From positions 1-42,931 of the forward strand of contig CACYPV010000024.1 in the NCBI GenBank assembly GCA_902776375.1: a DNA stretch of 42,931 bases, in the 5' to 3' direction. Below are positions 16,846-25,194 of this stretch, piece by piece. The position numbers were made by a program, and so were the translations under genes. Numbering within the stretch: the first letter of the stretch is position 1; every line of letters starts with the position of its first letter. Source of the stretch: an uncultured Ruminococcus sp. Lineage in GTDB: Bacteria > Bacillota > Clostridia > Oscillospirales > Acutalibacteraceae. Under the pieces are notes generated by a model. It saw only the letters and a list, made by a program, of their open reading frames with translations. It was not told the DNA's origin and made no database searches.

Positions 16846-18507
16846 ATGAACCTTACATACGACTCTGCTATGTTCAGAGAAACATTTGAATCGGAATTCA
16901 CATGGCTCAACGGCTTTATGCGCAACGTGCGCCGTTTCGGCTACAAGCCCGCTGTTATTTCTCCTGCGGAAAAAAAGCAATGGACTTACGCCGAGCTCAA
17001 CGCCGACTGCAACCGTTTTGCCAACGCCATGAAGGCTGACGGCGTAAAAAAATCCGACATAATCATGTTCCAGCTTTTCAACTCGCCGCAGTTTTTGTTC
17101 GGCTATATCGCGCCGCAAAAGCTTGGCGCTATCGGCAACCCCGTAAACTTCAACCTTTCAGCAGGCGAGACCGCCGAAATAATGACCCACAACAGGGCTA
17201 AGGTGTACATCTACGACTCCGAGATCGTTTCGACCGCGCTCAAGGCTATCGAGATGAGCGAGCACAAGCCCGATGTTGTGATCGCTGTTCATAATTCTGA
17301 AAAAGAATTTAAACTCCCCGAGGGGCATATACTCTACGAGGAGTACGTAAAGGACGCGGCTGAGACCGATCCGCCCATTGACTTTGAGCCCCACATATAC
17401 GACGAGGTCGTAAGATTACAGACCTCCGGCACCACGGGCACCCCCAAGGGCGTGCCGCTCAACAACATCAACGAGGTGCTCTCGGCTCACGACGTCATCA
17501 TGCATTTTCCGCTTGCGCCGACCGACGTCACGATGAACATGACTCCGTGGTTCCACCGCGGCGGACTTCATTCCGGCGGCCCCACCCCTACCCTTTATGT
17601 GGGCGGCGCGCTGGTAATAATGCGCGTGTTCAACCCCAAAACCACGCTCAGCTACGTTGAGCGCTTCGGCATTTCGTTCCTTACGGGCGTGCCGTCGGTG
17701 CTCACCCTGCTAGCCTCGCGCCAGGAGAAGCACCCGAAGGATATCTCAACCTTAAAAGGTATCATCACAATGGGCAGCCCGCTTGAAAAGGAAGCCTGCA
17801 TACACTTCCAAAAGACCCTCACGCCCAACATCTACAACGGCTACGGCACCACCGAATCGTTCTGGAACACCTTCCTGCGCCCCTACGACCTGCCCGAGAT
17901 GTCCGGCACAGCCGGCCGCTCCTGCACCGACGACGAGGTGCGCATAGTCAAGGTTTACGATGACAGAAAAGCCGAGCCCGATGATACCGTAGCTTTGGAT
18001 AACATCGAGGAGGGCGAGGTAATAATCAAGTGCCCCGCAAAATCCACCTACTGCTACGCGAACAACCCGCAGGCCACCGAGGATAAGTTCTACAAGGGCT
18101 GGATGTACACGGGCGATATCGGCACCTGGGACAATCGGATGTTTGTCACGATAGCCGGCAGAAAAGACGACATGATAATAAGCAAGGGCGAGAACATTTA
18201 CCCCGCGAGGATCGAAGAAGTGATCAACAGCAACCCGAAGGTATCGGAGTGCATTGTCACCGGCGTACCCGACAAGACGCGCGGCGAATGTGTGGCCGCC
18301 TATGTCATCCCCGCCGACGACAGCCTGACGGTTCAAGAGCTGATCGACTTCTGCGCCGCCTCGCCGAATATTTCAAAGTATCAGGCGCCGCGCTACTACC
18401 GCTTCGTAAAGGAGCTGCCGCGCACCGCCACGGGCAAGAAACAGCATTTTGTTATAAAGAAGCAGGCTAAGCAGGACTTGCAGGACGGCTTGCTGCTCAA
18501 AAAATAA
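16846..18507 (+). CDS. AMP-dependent acyl-CoA synthetase/ligase
   Basis: This protein of 553 residues belongs to the ANL superfamily, which activates a carboxylic acid with ATP and transfers it to CoA or another thiol. Visible motifs are the P-loop TSGTTGTPKGVPL (A3), GYGTTE (A5), YTGD (A7), GRKDDMIISKGENIYPARIE (A8) and the catalytic Lys region PRTATGKKQH (A10) near the end. ATG 16846 follows CCGGAGG; an upstream start at 16798 would read through the heptad repeat. It forms an operon with fabF. A medium- or long-chain fatty acid substrate is likely but cannot be fixed from motifs. Confidence 0.9.
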   Translation: MNLTYDSAMFRETFESEFTWLNGFMRNVRRFGYKPAVISPAEKKQWTYAELNADCNRFANAMKADGVKKSDIIMFQLFNSPQFLFGYIAPQKLGAIGNPVNFNLSAGETAEIMTHNRAKVYIYDSEIVSTALKAIEMSEHKPDVVIAVHNSEKEFKLPEGHILYEEYVKDAAETDPPIDFEPHIYDEVVRLQTSGTTGTPKGVPLNNINEVLSAHDVIMHFPLAPTDVTMNMTPWFHRGGLHSGGPTPTLYVGGALVIMRVFNPKTTLSYVERFGISFLTGVPSVLTLLASRQEKHPKDISTLKGIITMGSPLEKEACIHFQKTLTPNIYNGYGTTESFWNTFLRPYDLPEMSGTAGRSCTDDEVRIVKVYDDRKAEPDDTVALDNIEEGEVIIKCPAKSTYCYANNPQATEDKFYKGWMYTGDIGTWDNRMFVTIAGRKDDMIISKGENIYPARIEEVINSNPKVSECIVTGVPDKTRGECVAAYVIPADDSLTVQELIDFCAASPNISKYQAPRYYRFVKELPRTATGKKQHFVIKKQAKQDLQDGLLLKK

Positions 18508-18525
18508 TATCACACTATAAAAAAA

Positions 18526-18545
18526 GGGGCTGCGTTTGCAGTCCC
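18526..18545. terminator. Hairpin between ligase and YbhN-type gene
   Basis: GGGGCTGC-GTTT-GCAGTCCC is flanked by an A run on one side and TGATATTTT on the other, serving both convergent genes. The same hairpin-CCTGATA pattern recurs at 23741. Confidence 0.7.
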
Positions 18546-18552
18546 TGATATT

Positions 18553-19734
18553 TTATGCATTGACTTGTTCGGGTTGAGGCTCGCTTTGGGTCTCTTTGCT
18601 TTCCTGTTCCTGTTTGTTTGCTTCATCCTCGAGGTATTGGTTTTCATCGATGATATCGTTTACCTCTTCCTCCAGCTTCTTCGCGTGCTCCTTATGACCC
18701 TTGGTGTAGTAGGAGAACGGCGCGGTCATGATCATGGCTCCGTAGTAAACGATAAAGCGCCAAGCCACAATAGCGGGCTTTGTCCTGCCCAGGAACAACG
18801 GTCCGAAATACAGGGCGAACGCAGCCTCGGCTCCGCCGGACGCGCCCGGAAGCGGAATGAGGTTGGACGTGAACAGTACGAACGACTGTATGCAGATAAA
18901 GTCGAACCAGTCGGCGACGGGATTGGTGAGAACAGGCAAACCGAACGACAGATAAACGACGTACGGCACCGAAAGGATAAGCAGCACCTGAAGCGTTACC
19001 AGCGCGTAGATGATAACAAGACGCTTTTTTTCCTTCATCAGCATGCGGTTGGCTTCATGGAACATGTGGAATTCCTTGGTGAGCCTTGCGATCCTTTTGT
19101 CCGCCTTCTTGATCTTAAGCTTGCGCATGATCTTGATTATAAGGTTAAGCAGCTTGCCGGTGAGCCTTTCCGAGAACGAAACGACCAGCAGAATGGCGGT
19201 GAGCCCAAGCTGCACCAAAAAGCCGATAACAACAAAAGCGGTAGACCAAAAGCCGTTGAACGCGCTGCTGAACAAATCGAAGTTCACGATTATCGCCATA
19301 ATGCTTATCGCCATAGTCACGAATTGATAGACGATAAATTTCTGCGTCATACACGCGGAACCGAAGCCGACGCTGATCTTCATTTTTGACATCAAAAACA
19401 GCTGCATCGGCTGACCGCCGGTGTTGGACGGAGTGATCGCGCTGAAAAACACGCCGACGCAGGTGACTTTAAGAGCGTCTAAAAACCGCGTGTTCGGGTA
19501 TTGCGAGCGAAGGAATATGCAGGTGACCACCGCGTCGGTAACAACGCTCAGATCGTATGTCAGCACGCCGAGCACCAGCACCCACCAGATAACGCCCTCT
19601 TTTGACTTAAAGAGGTCGATGATGCCGCCGTCCGACACGATGAAATAGACAAGCAAACCAACGGTGAGGATACCTACGATGATGTTGAATATCGCAACTC
19701 CGCTGAGCTTGAATTTCTTCTTGCTCTTCTCCAA
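18553..19734 (-). CDS. Lysylphosphatidylglycerol synthetase-like (YbhN/UPF0104) membrane protein
   Basis: This protein of 393 residues has roughly eight membrane segments, the family signatures ITPSNTGGQP near residue 98 and LIPLPGASGGAEA about residue 297, and a long charged, Gln/Glu-rich cytoplasmic tail. It matches the membrane half of MprF/LPG synthases without the catalytic cytoplasmic domain, so it is more likely a lipid flippase-like or glycolipid-related protein than an aminoacyl transferase. The start is TTG 19734, eight bases after AGGAG. It converges on the ligase gene. Its substrate is unknown. Confidence 0.85.
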   Translation of the reverse strand: MEKSKKKFKLSGVAIFNIIVGILTVGLLVYFIVSDGGIIDLFKSKEGVIWWVLVLGVLTYDLSVVTDAVVTCIFLRSQYPNTRFLDALKVTCVGVFFSAITPSNTGGQPMQLFLMSKMKISVGFGSACMTQKFIVYQFVTMAISIMAIIVNFDLFSSAFNGFWSTAFVVIGFLVQLGLTAILLVVSFSERLTGKLLNLIIKIMRKLKIKKADKRIARLTKEFHMFHEANRMLMKEKKRLVIIYALVTLQVLLILSVPYVVYLSFGLPVLTNPVADWFDFICIQSFVLFTSNLIPLPGASGGAEAAFALYFGPLFLGRTKPAIVAWRFIVYYGAMIMTAPFSYYTKGHKEHAKKLEEEVNDIIDENQYLEDEANKQEQESKETQSEPQPEQVNA

Positions 19735-19887
19735 ATAAACCTCTCCTAATTACACAATTAAATACATTCATATATTTAGTACTATAATACATCTTTTCTT
19801 TTGCTTTTGCAACTACAAACTTGTAACCAATTTCTGTTTTTTTGCTTGTATTATCGCTCCGGATATGATACAATTAACTCAGGTGAT

Positions 19888-20337
19888 ATGATGGATTTCT
19901 TAAGCGTTGTAAACCCGTGCGGCATGGCTTTTGCAGCCGTGCTCATTTTGCCGCATATTTTCTACCGTCGCAGGCATAGAATAGATAAGACGGCATACGC
20001 AAACCAAGGCATGTATTACATCGACAGGATGGGGCGCTTCGGTTCGCTGTTTTTAATGTCGTTCCATTTAGGCGTGCTCGAGCGTGGCTTTACCGAGCCT
20101 AAAGAGCTTATGATGCGCTTTTGGCTTATCTCTACCGCCGCTCTGCTCGCGGTATATCTGCTGCTGTGGGGCATGTTTTTTAAACGCGAAAGAAAACACA
20201 CCGCCTATCTTATAGTCGCCGTAAGCGCCGTTATAATAGTATTCAGCGGGATATTGCAGGTGAACACCCTGCTGTTTACATTCGGTTTTGTTTATCTTAT
20301 AGGCGAATTGTATGTGGTAAAACAACACTTCAAGTAA
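19888..20337 (+). CDS. Small membrane protein, hypothetical
   Basis: This protein of about 149 residues starts MMDFLSVVNPCG and has four or five hydrophobic segments. A cytoplasmic-looking basic loop after the first one (RRRHRIDK) indicates an orientation with the loop inside. AGGTGAT lies directly before two tandem ATGs (19888 and 19891); the longer frame from 19801 has no ribosome site and runs through the promoter (TTGCTT, 16 bases, TATGAT at about 19842-19869). It lies 21 bases before the CBS gene, probably in the same operon. No family is recognised. Confidence 0.75.
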   Translation: MMDFLSVVNPCGMAFAAVLILPHIFYRRRHRIDKTAYANQGMYYIDRMGRFGSLFLMSFHLGVLERGFTEPKELMMRFWLISTAALLAVYLLLWGMFFKRERKHTAYLIVAVSAVIIVFSGILQVNTLLFTFGFVYLIGELYVVKQHFK

Positions 20338-20358
20338 CGCGAATACCCGGAGGACACC

Positions 20359-20757
20359 ATGAACGTATTGATGCTGTTAAAACCGAAAAACACCGTAAAA
20401 TACATTTATGATACAAACACACTCAGGCAGGGGCTTGAAAAAATGCGCGCCCACAGCTACACCGCCATACCCGTTATATCGGAGGACGGAAAGTATGTGG
20501 GCACGGTGAGCGAGGGCGACTTCCTGTATTACATAGTCGACCTCAGGAACAACGCCATCACCGAAAAGGAAAAGCACAGCGTAAGCGACATAATCCGCAA
20601 GGACTTCAACCCCGCGGTGACCATCGACGTCAGCATGGACGAGGTGCTAAACCGCGCGGTCAGCCAAAACTTTGTGCCGGTGGTTGACGATTGGGGCACC
20701 TTTATAGGGATAGTCACCAGGCAGGACATCATAAAGTATTTTATAGACAAAGCATAA
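20359..20757 (+). CDS. CBS-domain protein
   Basis: This protein of 132 residues consists almost entirely of a pair of CBS motifs (TLRQGLEKMRAHSYTAIPVISEDGKYVGTVSEGDFL and SMDEVLNRAVSQNFVPVVDDWGTFIGIVTRQDIIKYF), a Bateman module that binds adenine nucleotides. There is no attached catalytic domain, so it presumably senses energy charge for a partner that cannot be identified here. CCCGGAGG precedes the ATG. A perfect terminator follows immediately. Confidence 0.88.
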   Translation: MNVLMLLKPKNTVKYIYDTNTLRQGLEKMRAHSYTAIPVISEDGKYVGTVSEGDFLYYIVDLRNNAITEKEKHSVSDIIRKDFNPAVTIDVSMDEVLNRAVSQNFVPVVDDWGTFIGIVTRQDIIKYFIDKA

Positions 20758-20781
20758 AAAGCGCCAAACGGCGCTTTTTTG
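20756..20781. terminator. Terminator between CBS gene and VanW-family gene
   Basis: GCGCC-AAAC-GGCGC is followed by six T and preceded by an A run, serving convergent genes. Confidence 0.9.
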
Positions 20782-20795
20782 TTTATGGTATGCGG

Positions 20796-21500
20796 TCATT
20801 CAATGACCTGATCCTTTGGGATAAGGCTGTAGTCGAACGTCACCTCGGAGCGATTGTCCAGCACAAGTATTCTGTCAACGGTCTCGCCGGTATGCTTACC
20901 AACTACCTCGCGGTAGATCTTTGAAACCTGATAATACTTCTTGCCCTCTTTGCGAAAGCCGCGCTCCTCCTCTGTAAGGCGGTAGAAAAACAGCATCTCC
21001 TCCTCGCTGCGCAGCTCGGCGTGAACAAAATCTCCGGCGCGGAAAACATGCAGCTGAAAGCACTGGTGGGTGTTGTTCTTAAAGCGGTAATCCATGTCGG
21101 AATAGCTGACTATCGGCGACGCGCCGCCGTTGGGCAAATGAACGTCTTTGATCTCAAGCGGACTTTGTAAAATGAGCACATTAAGCGAATCGATAATGAC
21201 GCTCAAGCCGCTGCGTGTTTCCGCGGACAGCCTGTGATTGTGGTATCCCAAATGCTTGATCGCTTTGCCCATGGTTTTTCTAAACGAAAAGACCTCGCCC
21301 GGATGGATTATCAGGTGGTCGAGCGATTTTACCGAAAGGCTAAGCTTATCCTCATGTTTGTGTCCGTGCGCGTGCGCGGGCTTTGTACCGTCACTTTTTA
21401 TATAGGCGACGGTATCGGATACTTTGTATTCCAACAAAGTTATCGAATGTAATTCGGCGAATCTGTCTTTGCTTTTCTTGTGCAAAAAACGGTGTTTCAT
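20796..21500 (-). CDS. Divergent VanW-family protein
   Basis: This protein of 234 residues contains the VanW core: PGEVFSFRKTMGKAIKHLGY and, about 60 residues later, SPIVSYSDMDYRFKNNT. The normally conserved GGG-x-C-Q segment between them is absent (sequence ETRSGLSVIIDSLN), so it may have lost whatever activity that segment supplies. There is no signal peptide. A His-rich stretch near residue 40 (HAHGHKHE) could bind metal. ATG 21500 is preceded by GGAG; the longer frame has none. VanW proteins have no firmly assigned function. Confidence 0.75.
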   Translation of the reverse strand: MKHRFLHKKSKDRFAELHSITLLEYKVSDTVAYIKSDGTKPAHAHGHKHEDKLSLSVKSLDHLIIHPGEVFSFRKTMGKAIKHLGYHNHRLSAETRSGLSVIIDSLNVLILQSPLEIKDVHLPNGGASPIVSYSDMDYRFKNNTHQCFQLHVFRAGDFVHAELRSEEEMLFFYRLTEEERGFRKEGKKYYQVSKIYREVVGKHTGETVDRILVLDNRSEVTFDYSLIPKDQVIE

Positions 21501-21681
21501 ATGCTTCTCCTTAGTTGATTTTTTTGTGTTGGGAAAACGCATAAAGAATATTTCGCGCTGCTTTAAGCATTATAAAGGAATAATTTTTTATTATTATAGC
21601 ATATATAAATAATCATTTCAAATGATTATAGGTCATTTATATGTAAAATTAAAAATTTGTAAGCAAAAAATATAATAACTA

Positions 21682-21710
21682 TTGACGGATTCCGTCGTAT
21701 TTTGTATAAT
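21682..21710 (+). promoter_or_regulatory. Promoter of NhaC-fusion gene
   Basis: TTGACG (21682-21687), 17 bases, TATAAT (21705-21710), a near-consensus sigma-A promoter 52 bases before ATG 21762. Confidence 0.85.
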
Positions 21711-21761
21711 TTAGTTATGCGCTTTAGCGCTTTAGCAAAATCATACATGGAGGAAAGAACA

Positions 21762-23714
21762 ATGACAAAAGCAAAAAAGATCCTGCTTGCCATCGCCTCG
21801 GTAGTTATTATCGGATTGCTGATCTACGTCGGCGTTTCGGGCGGCGCGCTGGGCGCAGTCAAATGCCTTGACTGCGACGGCACGGGCGTTGCGTCTAACG
21901 TAAGCTGTACTCACTGCTCTGTTCACGACGGTGATGAAGCTGAAATGATGAACTGTCCCCGCTGCAACGGTACGGGCATGGAAGGCGACGAAAAATGCGC
22001 TGTGTGCGACGGCGAAGGCGAGGTCGAGAAGCACTTCGTCACCTGCACCGACTGCCACGGTACCGGCGAGCTAAACGGCAAGGAATGTGCGACCTGCAAG
22101 GGTACCGCGGATATCCTTTGCCCCTACTGCCACGGCGGCGGAGTGATGGAATCCGCCCCCTGCCCCGAATGCGGCGGAGAAGGATCGCATCAGGGCTCAC
22201 CGTGGGCGCTGCTGCCGCCGATCATCGCTATCGGTCTGGCGCTCATAACTAAAGAAGTGTACTCCTCGCTGTTTATCGGTATCGTCTCGGGCGCGCTGAT
22301 CTATTCGAATTTCAGCGTGCTGAAAACCGCGGACGCTGTGATCAACGACGGACTTATAAACTCGGTAAAGGGCACGGCAGGTATCTTCATTTTCCTGATA
22401 GAGCTGGGTATAATAGTCGCGCTCGTCAACAAATCGGGCGGCTCGGCGGCGTTCGGCAAATGGGCGGCGCAGCATATCAAAAGCCGCACCGGCGCAATGC
22501 TGGCTACCTTTGTGCTGGGCGTGCTGATCTTCATCGACGACTATTTCAACTGCCTTACGGTTGGCTCGGTTATGCGTCCCGTTACCGACGGACACAAGAT
22601 TTCGCGCGCAAAGCTGGCGTACATCATTGACGCTACCGCGGCGCCCGTGTGCATGATAGCGCCGATCTCATCGTGGGCGGCGGCTGTTTCGGCATACGCC
22701 GAGGACGGTCAGGGAATCAACCTGTTCATCACGGCTATCCCCTTCAACTTCTACTCGCTGCTCACCTTCGTGTTCATCATCGCCCTTTGCGTAATGAACT
22801 TCGACTACGGCTCAATGGCGCTGCACGAGTACAACGCTATGTACAAAAACGACCTTTACACATCAGGCGATCGTGTTGACGGCGAAACCGAGGTACCCAA
22901 CTCCAAGGGCAGGGTCATCGACCTGCTTCTGCCCATCATCGTGCTTATCGGCATTTCGGTATTCGCGCTTGTTTACAACGGCGGCATCTTAAACGGCGTT
23001 CCCTTCATCACCGCGTTCTCCGACACCGACGCCACCGTAGGACTGCCGTGGGGCGGCTTGTTTGCGCTGCTGTTCACGATAATCTATCTGAATCTCCGAA
23101 AGATCGTCACCTTAAAGGAAGCGATGGAAGCTGTTCCCAAGGGCTTCCTTGCAATGGTTCCCGCCATTCTTATCCTCACCTTTGCGACCTCGCTCAAAAA
23201 CATGACCGAGCTGCTGGGCGCCAAGTATTTCGTAGCCGAGCTGATGAACGGCGCGGCAAGCTCTTTGCAGAACTTCCTGCCCGCTATCATCTTTGTCGTG
23301 GCGTGCATCCTCGCGTTCGCTACCGGAACCTCATGGGGCACCTTCGGTATCCTGATTCCGATCGTAATCAACCTGTTCTCGCAGACCCCGGACTCCACCA
23401 TCAAGATCATCTCTATTTCGGCATGTCTCGCGGGCGCTGTATGCGGCGACCACTGCTCGCCTATCTCCGACACAACAATAATGTCCTCGGCGGGCGCGCA
23501 ATGCAACCACATAAACCATGTGCAAACGCAAATACCGTACGCGCTTACCGTGGCGGGCATATCGTTTGTTACCTACATAATCGCGGGCTTCGTGCAGCAA
23601 TGGTTCATCGCTCTGCCAATAGGTATAGCTTTGACGATAGGCACGCTTGTTATCATCAAATTCACACGCAAAAACGAACATCTTAAAGAAATTTACGATG
23701 AAGCCGAGAAATAA
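21762..23714 (+). CDS. NhaC-family Na+/H+ antiporter with N-terminal DnaJ-like cysteine-rich domain
   Basis: This protein of 650 residues has an N-terminal membrane anchor (residues 6-26) followed by about 115 residues containing eight C-x-x-C pairs, most of the form CxxCxGxG (CLDCDGTG, CPRCNGTG, CAVCDGEG, CTDCHGTG, CPYCHGGG, CPECGGEG), as in the zinc-binding region of DnaJ. From about residue 145 it is an NhaC-type antiporter with about eleven membrane segments and the conserved FIDDYFNCLTVGSVMRPVTD and CAGAVCGDHCSPISDTT-like blocks. Basic residues before the first helix put the zinc region outside the membrane. ATG 21762 follows GGAGGAAAG. Normal NhaC proteins lack the cysteine-rich part; it may sense redox state or metal. 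Confidence 0.88.
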   Translation: MTKAKKILLAIASVVIIGLLIYVGVSGGALGAVKCLDCDGTGVASNVSCTHCSVHDGDEAEMMNCPRCNGTGMEGDEKCAVCDGEGEVEKHFVTCTDCHGTGELNGKECATCKGTADILCPYCHGGGVMESAPCPECGGEGSHQGSPWALLPPIIAIGLALITKEVYSSLFIGIVSGALIYSNFSVLKTADAVINDGLINSVKGTAGIFIFLIELGIIVALVNKSGGSAAFGKWAAQHIKSRTGAMLATFVLGVLIFIDDYFNCLTVGSVMRPVTDGHKISRAKLAYIIDATAAPVCMIAPISSWAAAVSAYAEDGQGINLFITAIPFNFYSLLTFVFIIALCVMNFDYGSMALHEYNAMYKNDLYTSGDRVDGETEVPNSKGRVIDLLLPIIVLIGISVFALVYNGGILNGVPFITAFSDTDATVGLPWGGLFALLFTIIYLNLRKIVTLKEAMEAVPKGFLAMVPAILILTFATSLKNMTELLGAKYFVAELMNGAASSLQNFLPAIIFVVACILAFATGTSWGTFGILIPIVINLFSQTPDSTIKIISISACLAGAVCGDHCSPISDTTIMSSAGAQCNHINHVQTQIPYALTVAGISFVTYIIAGFVQQWFIALPIGIALTIGTLVIIKFTRKNEHLKEIYDEAEK

Positions 23715-23740
23715 CGCGGCATAATGTAATAAATAAAAAA

Positions 23741-23767
23741 GGCGCTGTCAAGTTATTTGACAGTGCC
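23741..23767 (+). terminator. Terminator of NhaC-fusion gene
   Basis: An 11-bp stem (GGCGCTGTCAA/TTGACAGTGCC, one wobble) is preceded by AAAAAA and followed by TGATACTTTTT. Confidence 0.75.
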
Positions 23768-23795
23768 TGATACTTTTTGAAATGAGGGAAACGAT

Positions 23796-24515
23796 ATGGA
23801 AAAGCAACGGCTGCTTCCCGATAAAATGAAAATACTAAGCGGCAGCATGCTAAAGCTGATAGCTGTGCTGAGTATGTTGATCGACCACACGGCGAGCTAT
23901 CTCCTTCCAAGGAGCTTCGTGCTGTTCAGCGTGGCAGGAAAAAACATTTACCTTTACCACACCATGCGCTGTATAGGAAGATTAGCGTTCCCGCTATTCG
24001 CGTTTTTGCTGGTCGAGGGCTTTATCCACACGCGCAACCGCGTGCGGTACGGCGTAAGCCTAATAGTGTGCGCCGCGCTGTCCGAGATCCCGTGGAACCT
24101 TGTGCACAGCGGCAAGCTCATGTGTCCGTCACAGAACGTATTTTTCACGCTGCTGCTGGGCTTTGCGGGTCTGTGCGTGATCGACAAGCTAAAGGATCAC
24201 CCGATAATCGAAACGATCGTGCTTATCGGCTTGGGCGCGCTTTCCGTGGCGGCAAAAGCGGATTTCGCAGTCCTCGGTTATGCGTTTATAATTCTGATAT
24301 ACGCGCTCAGAAATTACGAGATCTTCCGCGTTATGACCGCGTTTTTACTCAACATGCACTGGTACGCGCTCATTGCGTTTTTGCCGATATCTATGTACAA
24401 CGGCAAACGCGGCTTCATAAAGGGGCCTGTGCTTAAATACGCGTTCTACGCCTTCTACCCCGTCCACCTGCTGGTATTCTATTTCATAAAGCTTAGTCTG
24501 GGACACTTTGGATAA
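23796..24515 (+). CDS. TraX-family membrane protein
   Basis: This protein of 239 residues has about seven membrane helices and the family features MLKLIAVLSMLIDHTA near residue 15 and RLAFPLFAFLLVEGF near 60. TraX of plasmid F acetylates pilin; chromosomal Firmicutes homologues are common and their substrate is unknown. GAGGGAAACGAT precedes the ATG. The stop codon TAA is the first triplet of heptad array B, which separates it from the convergent deoxyribosyltransferase gene. No conjugation genes are nearby, so a role in F-type pilin modification is unlikely. Confidence 0.88.
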   Translation: MEKQRLLPDKMKILSGSMLKLIAVLSMLIDHTASYLLPRSFVLFSVAGKNIYLYHTMRCIGRLAFPLFAFLLVEGFIHTRNRVRYGVSLIVCAALSEIPWNLVHSGKLMCPSQNVFFTLLLGFAGLCVIDKLKDHPIIETIVLIGLGALSVAAKADFAVLGYAFIILIYALRNYEIFRVMTAFLLNMHWYALIAFLPISMYNGKRGFIKGPVLKYAFYAFYPVHLLVFYFIKLSLGHFG

Positions 24516-24543
24516 TTGACAATTGACAGTTGACAATTGACAA
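24516..24543. repeat. Heptanucleotide tandem array B
   Basis: Four exact-register units: TTGACAA, TTGACAG, TTGACAA, TTGACAA. The array fills the gap between two convergent genes, whose stop codons (plus-strand TAA just before, minus-strand TAA just after) border it. Confidence 0.85.
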
Positions 24544-24966
24544 TTAATATATGTTACCCTCGTAGGCTTTGGGCGGCAGGGCTTCAAAATCGTAGTCTTC
24601 AAGCTCATCGAGCGTGATATTCGCGCAGGCGCTCTCGTGCACCATCAAATTAGAATCCTCTGTTAAGACATGCACCGCGATAACGGGCTTGCCCTTTCCG
24701 CAGGCGTAGCCCGCCTCCCACGCGGTGCCGCTGTCGCTGTAAGCGCCGTGATAGAGCATTACGATAACATCAGCCCAATCCAAGCCGCGAAGGTCGTTTA
24801 AATAGGTCTCGCGCGACCAACGCGCGATGTCCTCGGCAGGCACGTCGACCTCGTTGAGCCGAGGGCTGAATACATCAAACCCGCGCGCAAACAGTATTTT
24901 CTCCGCCTGCTCAACAAATGAAAGCTCGTCGGCATTAAATATCGGCGAGGCAAGGTAAACTTTCAT
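24544..24966 (-). CDS. Nucleoside 2-deoxyribosyltransferase-like protein
   Basis: This protein of 140 residues fits the family that transfers or hydrolyses the deoxyribose of deoxynucleosides in nucleotide salvage. Visible blocks are MKVYLASPIFNADE at the start, a D-W-A-D-V-I-V-M strand around residue 82, and DSGTAWEAGYACGKGKPVIAV about 100-120, where the Glu of W-E-x-G-Y serves as nucleophile. GGGAG is nine bases before the ATG. It converges with traX across the heptad array and is followed upstream by the tRNA-Cys gene on the same strand. Confidence 0.88.
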   Translation of the reverse strand: MKVYLASPIFNADELSFVEQAEKILFARGFDVFSPRLNEVDVPAEDIARWSRETYLNDLRGLDWADVIVMLYHGAYSDSGTAWEAGYACGKGKPVIAVHVLTEDSNLMVHESACANITLDELEDYDFEALPPKAYEGNIY

Positions 24967-24982
24967 AAAACAAATCTCCCTT

Positions 24983-25011
24983 AAAAAAAATGACCCCCTC
25001 TACCGAGGGGG
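24983..25011 (-). terminator. Terminator of tRNA-Cys
   Basis: On the minus strand CCCCCTC-GGTA-GAGGGGG is followed by TCA and eight T, seven bases after the tRNA 3' end. Confidence 0.9.
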
Positions 25012-25017
25012 CGTTTC

Positions 25018-25092
25018 TGGAGGCGACAGGCGGATTTGAACCGCCGCATCAGAGTTTTGCAGACTCGTGCCTTACCACTTGGCTATGTCGCC
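25018..25092 (-). tRNA. tRNA-Cys (GCA)
   Basis: The sequence of 75 nt folds as a canonical cloverleaf: GGCGACA acceptor arm paired with TGTCGCC, D-loop AGTGGTAAGG, anticodon loop CTGCAAA giving GCA, T-loop GTTCAAATC, and an encoded CCA end. Its own terminator follows. No integration remnant is visible at its 3' end. Confidence 0.97.
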
Positions 25093-25194
25093 GTTTCACA
25101 ACATTAGGTATTATAACATTTGTTTTATGATATGTCAAGTGTTTAATTTCAAAAAGATTTTACGTATCATTCTTATTCAGAAAGGGAGCGCGTT

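Noticed and set aside
18565-19389. Plus-strand ORF of 274 codons
   Set aside because: Antisense to the YbhN-type membrane gene; its sequence has no motif and its opening is a mirror of hydrophobic codons.
24516-24543. Tandem TTGACA words as stacked promoters
   Set aside because: The words are spaced seven bases apart with no -10 boxes and sit between convergent genes.
25018-25092. tRNA-Cys as an integration site
   Set aside because: No repeated tRNA 3' end or integrase lies next to it; both mobile elements in the window are elsewhere.
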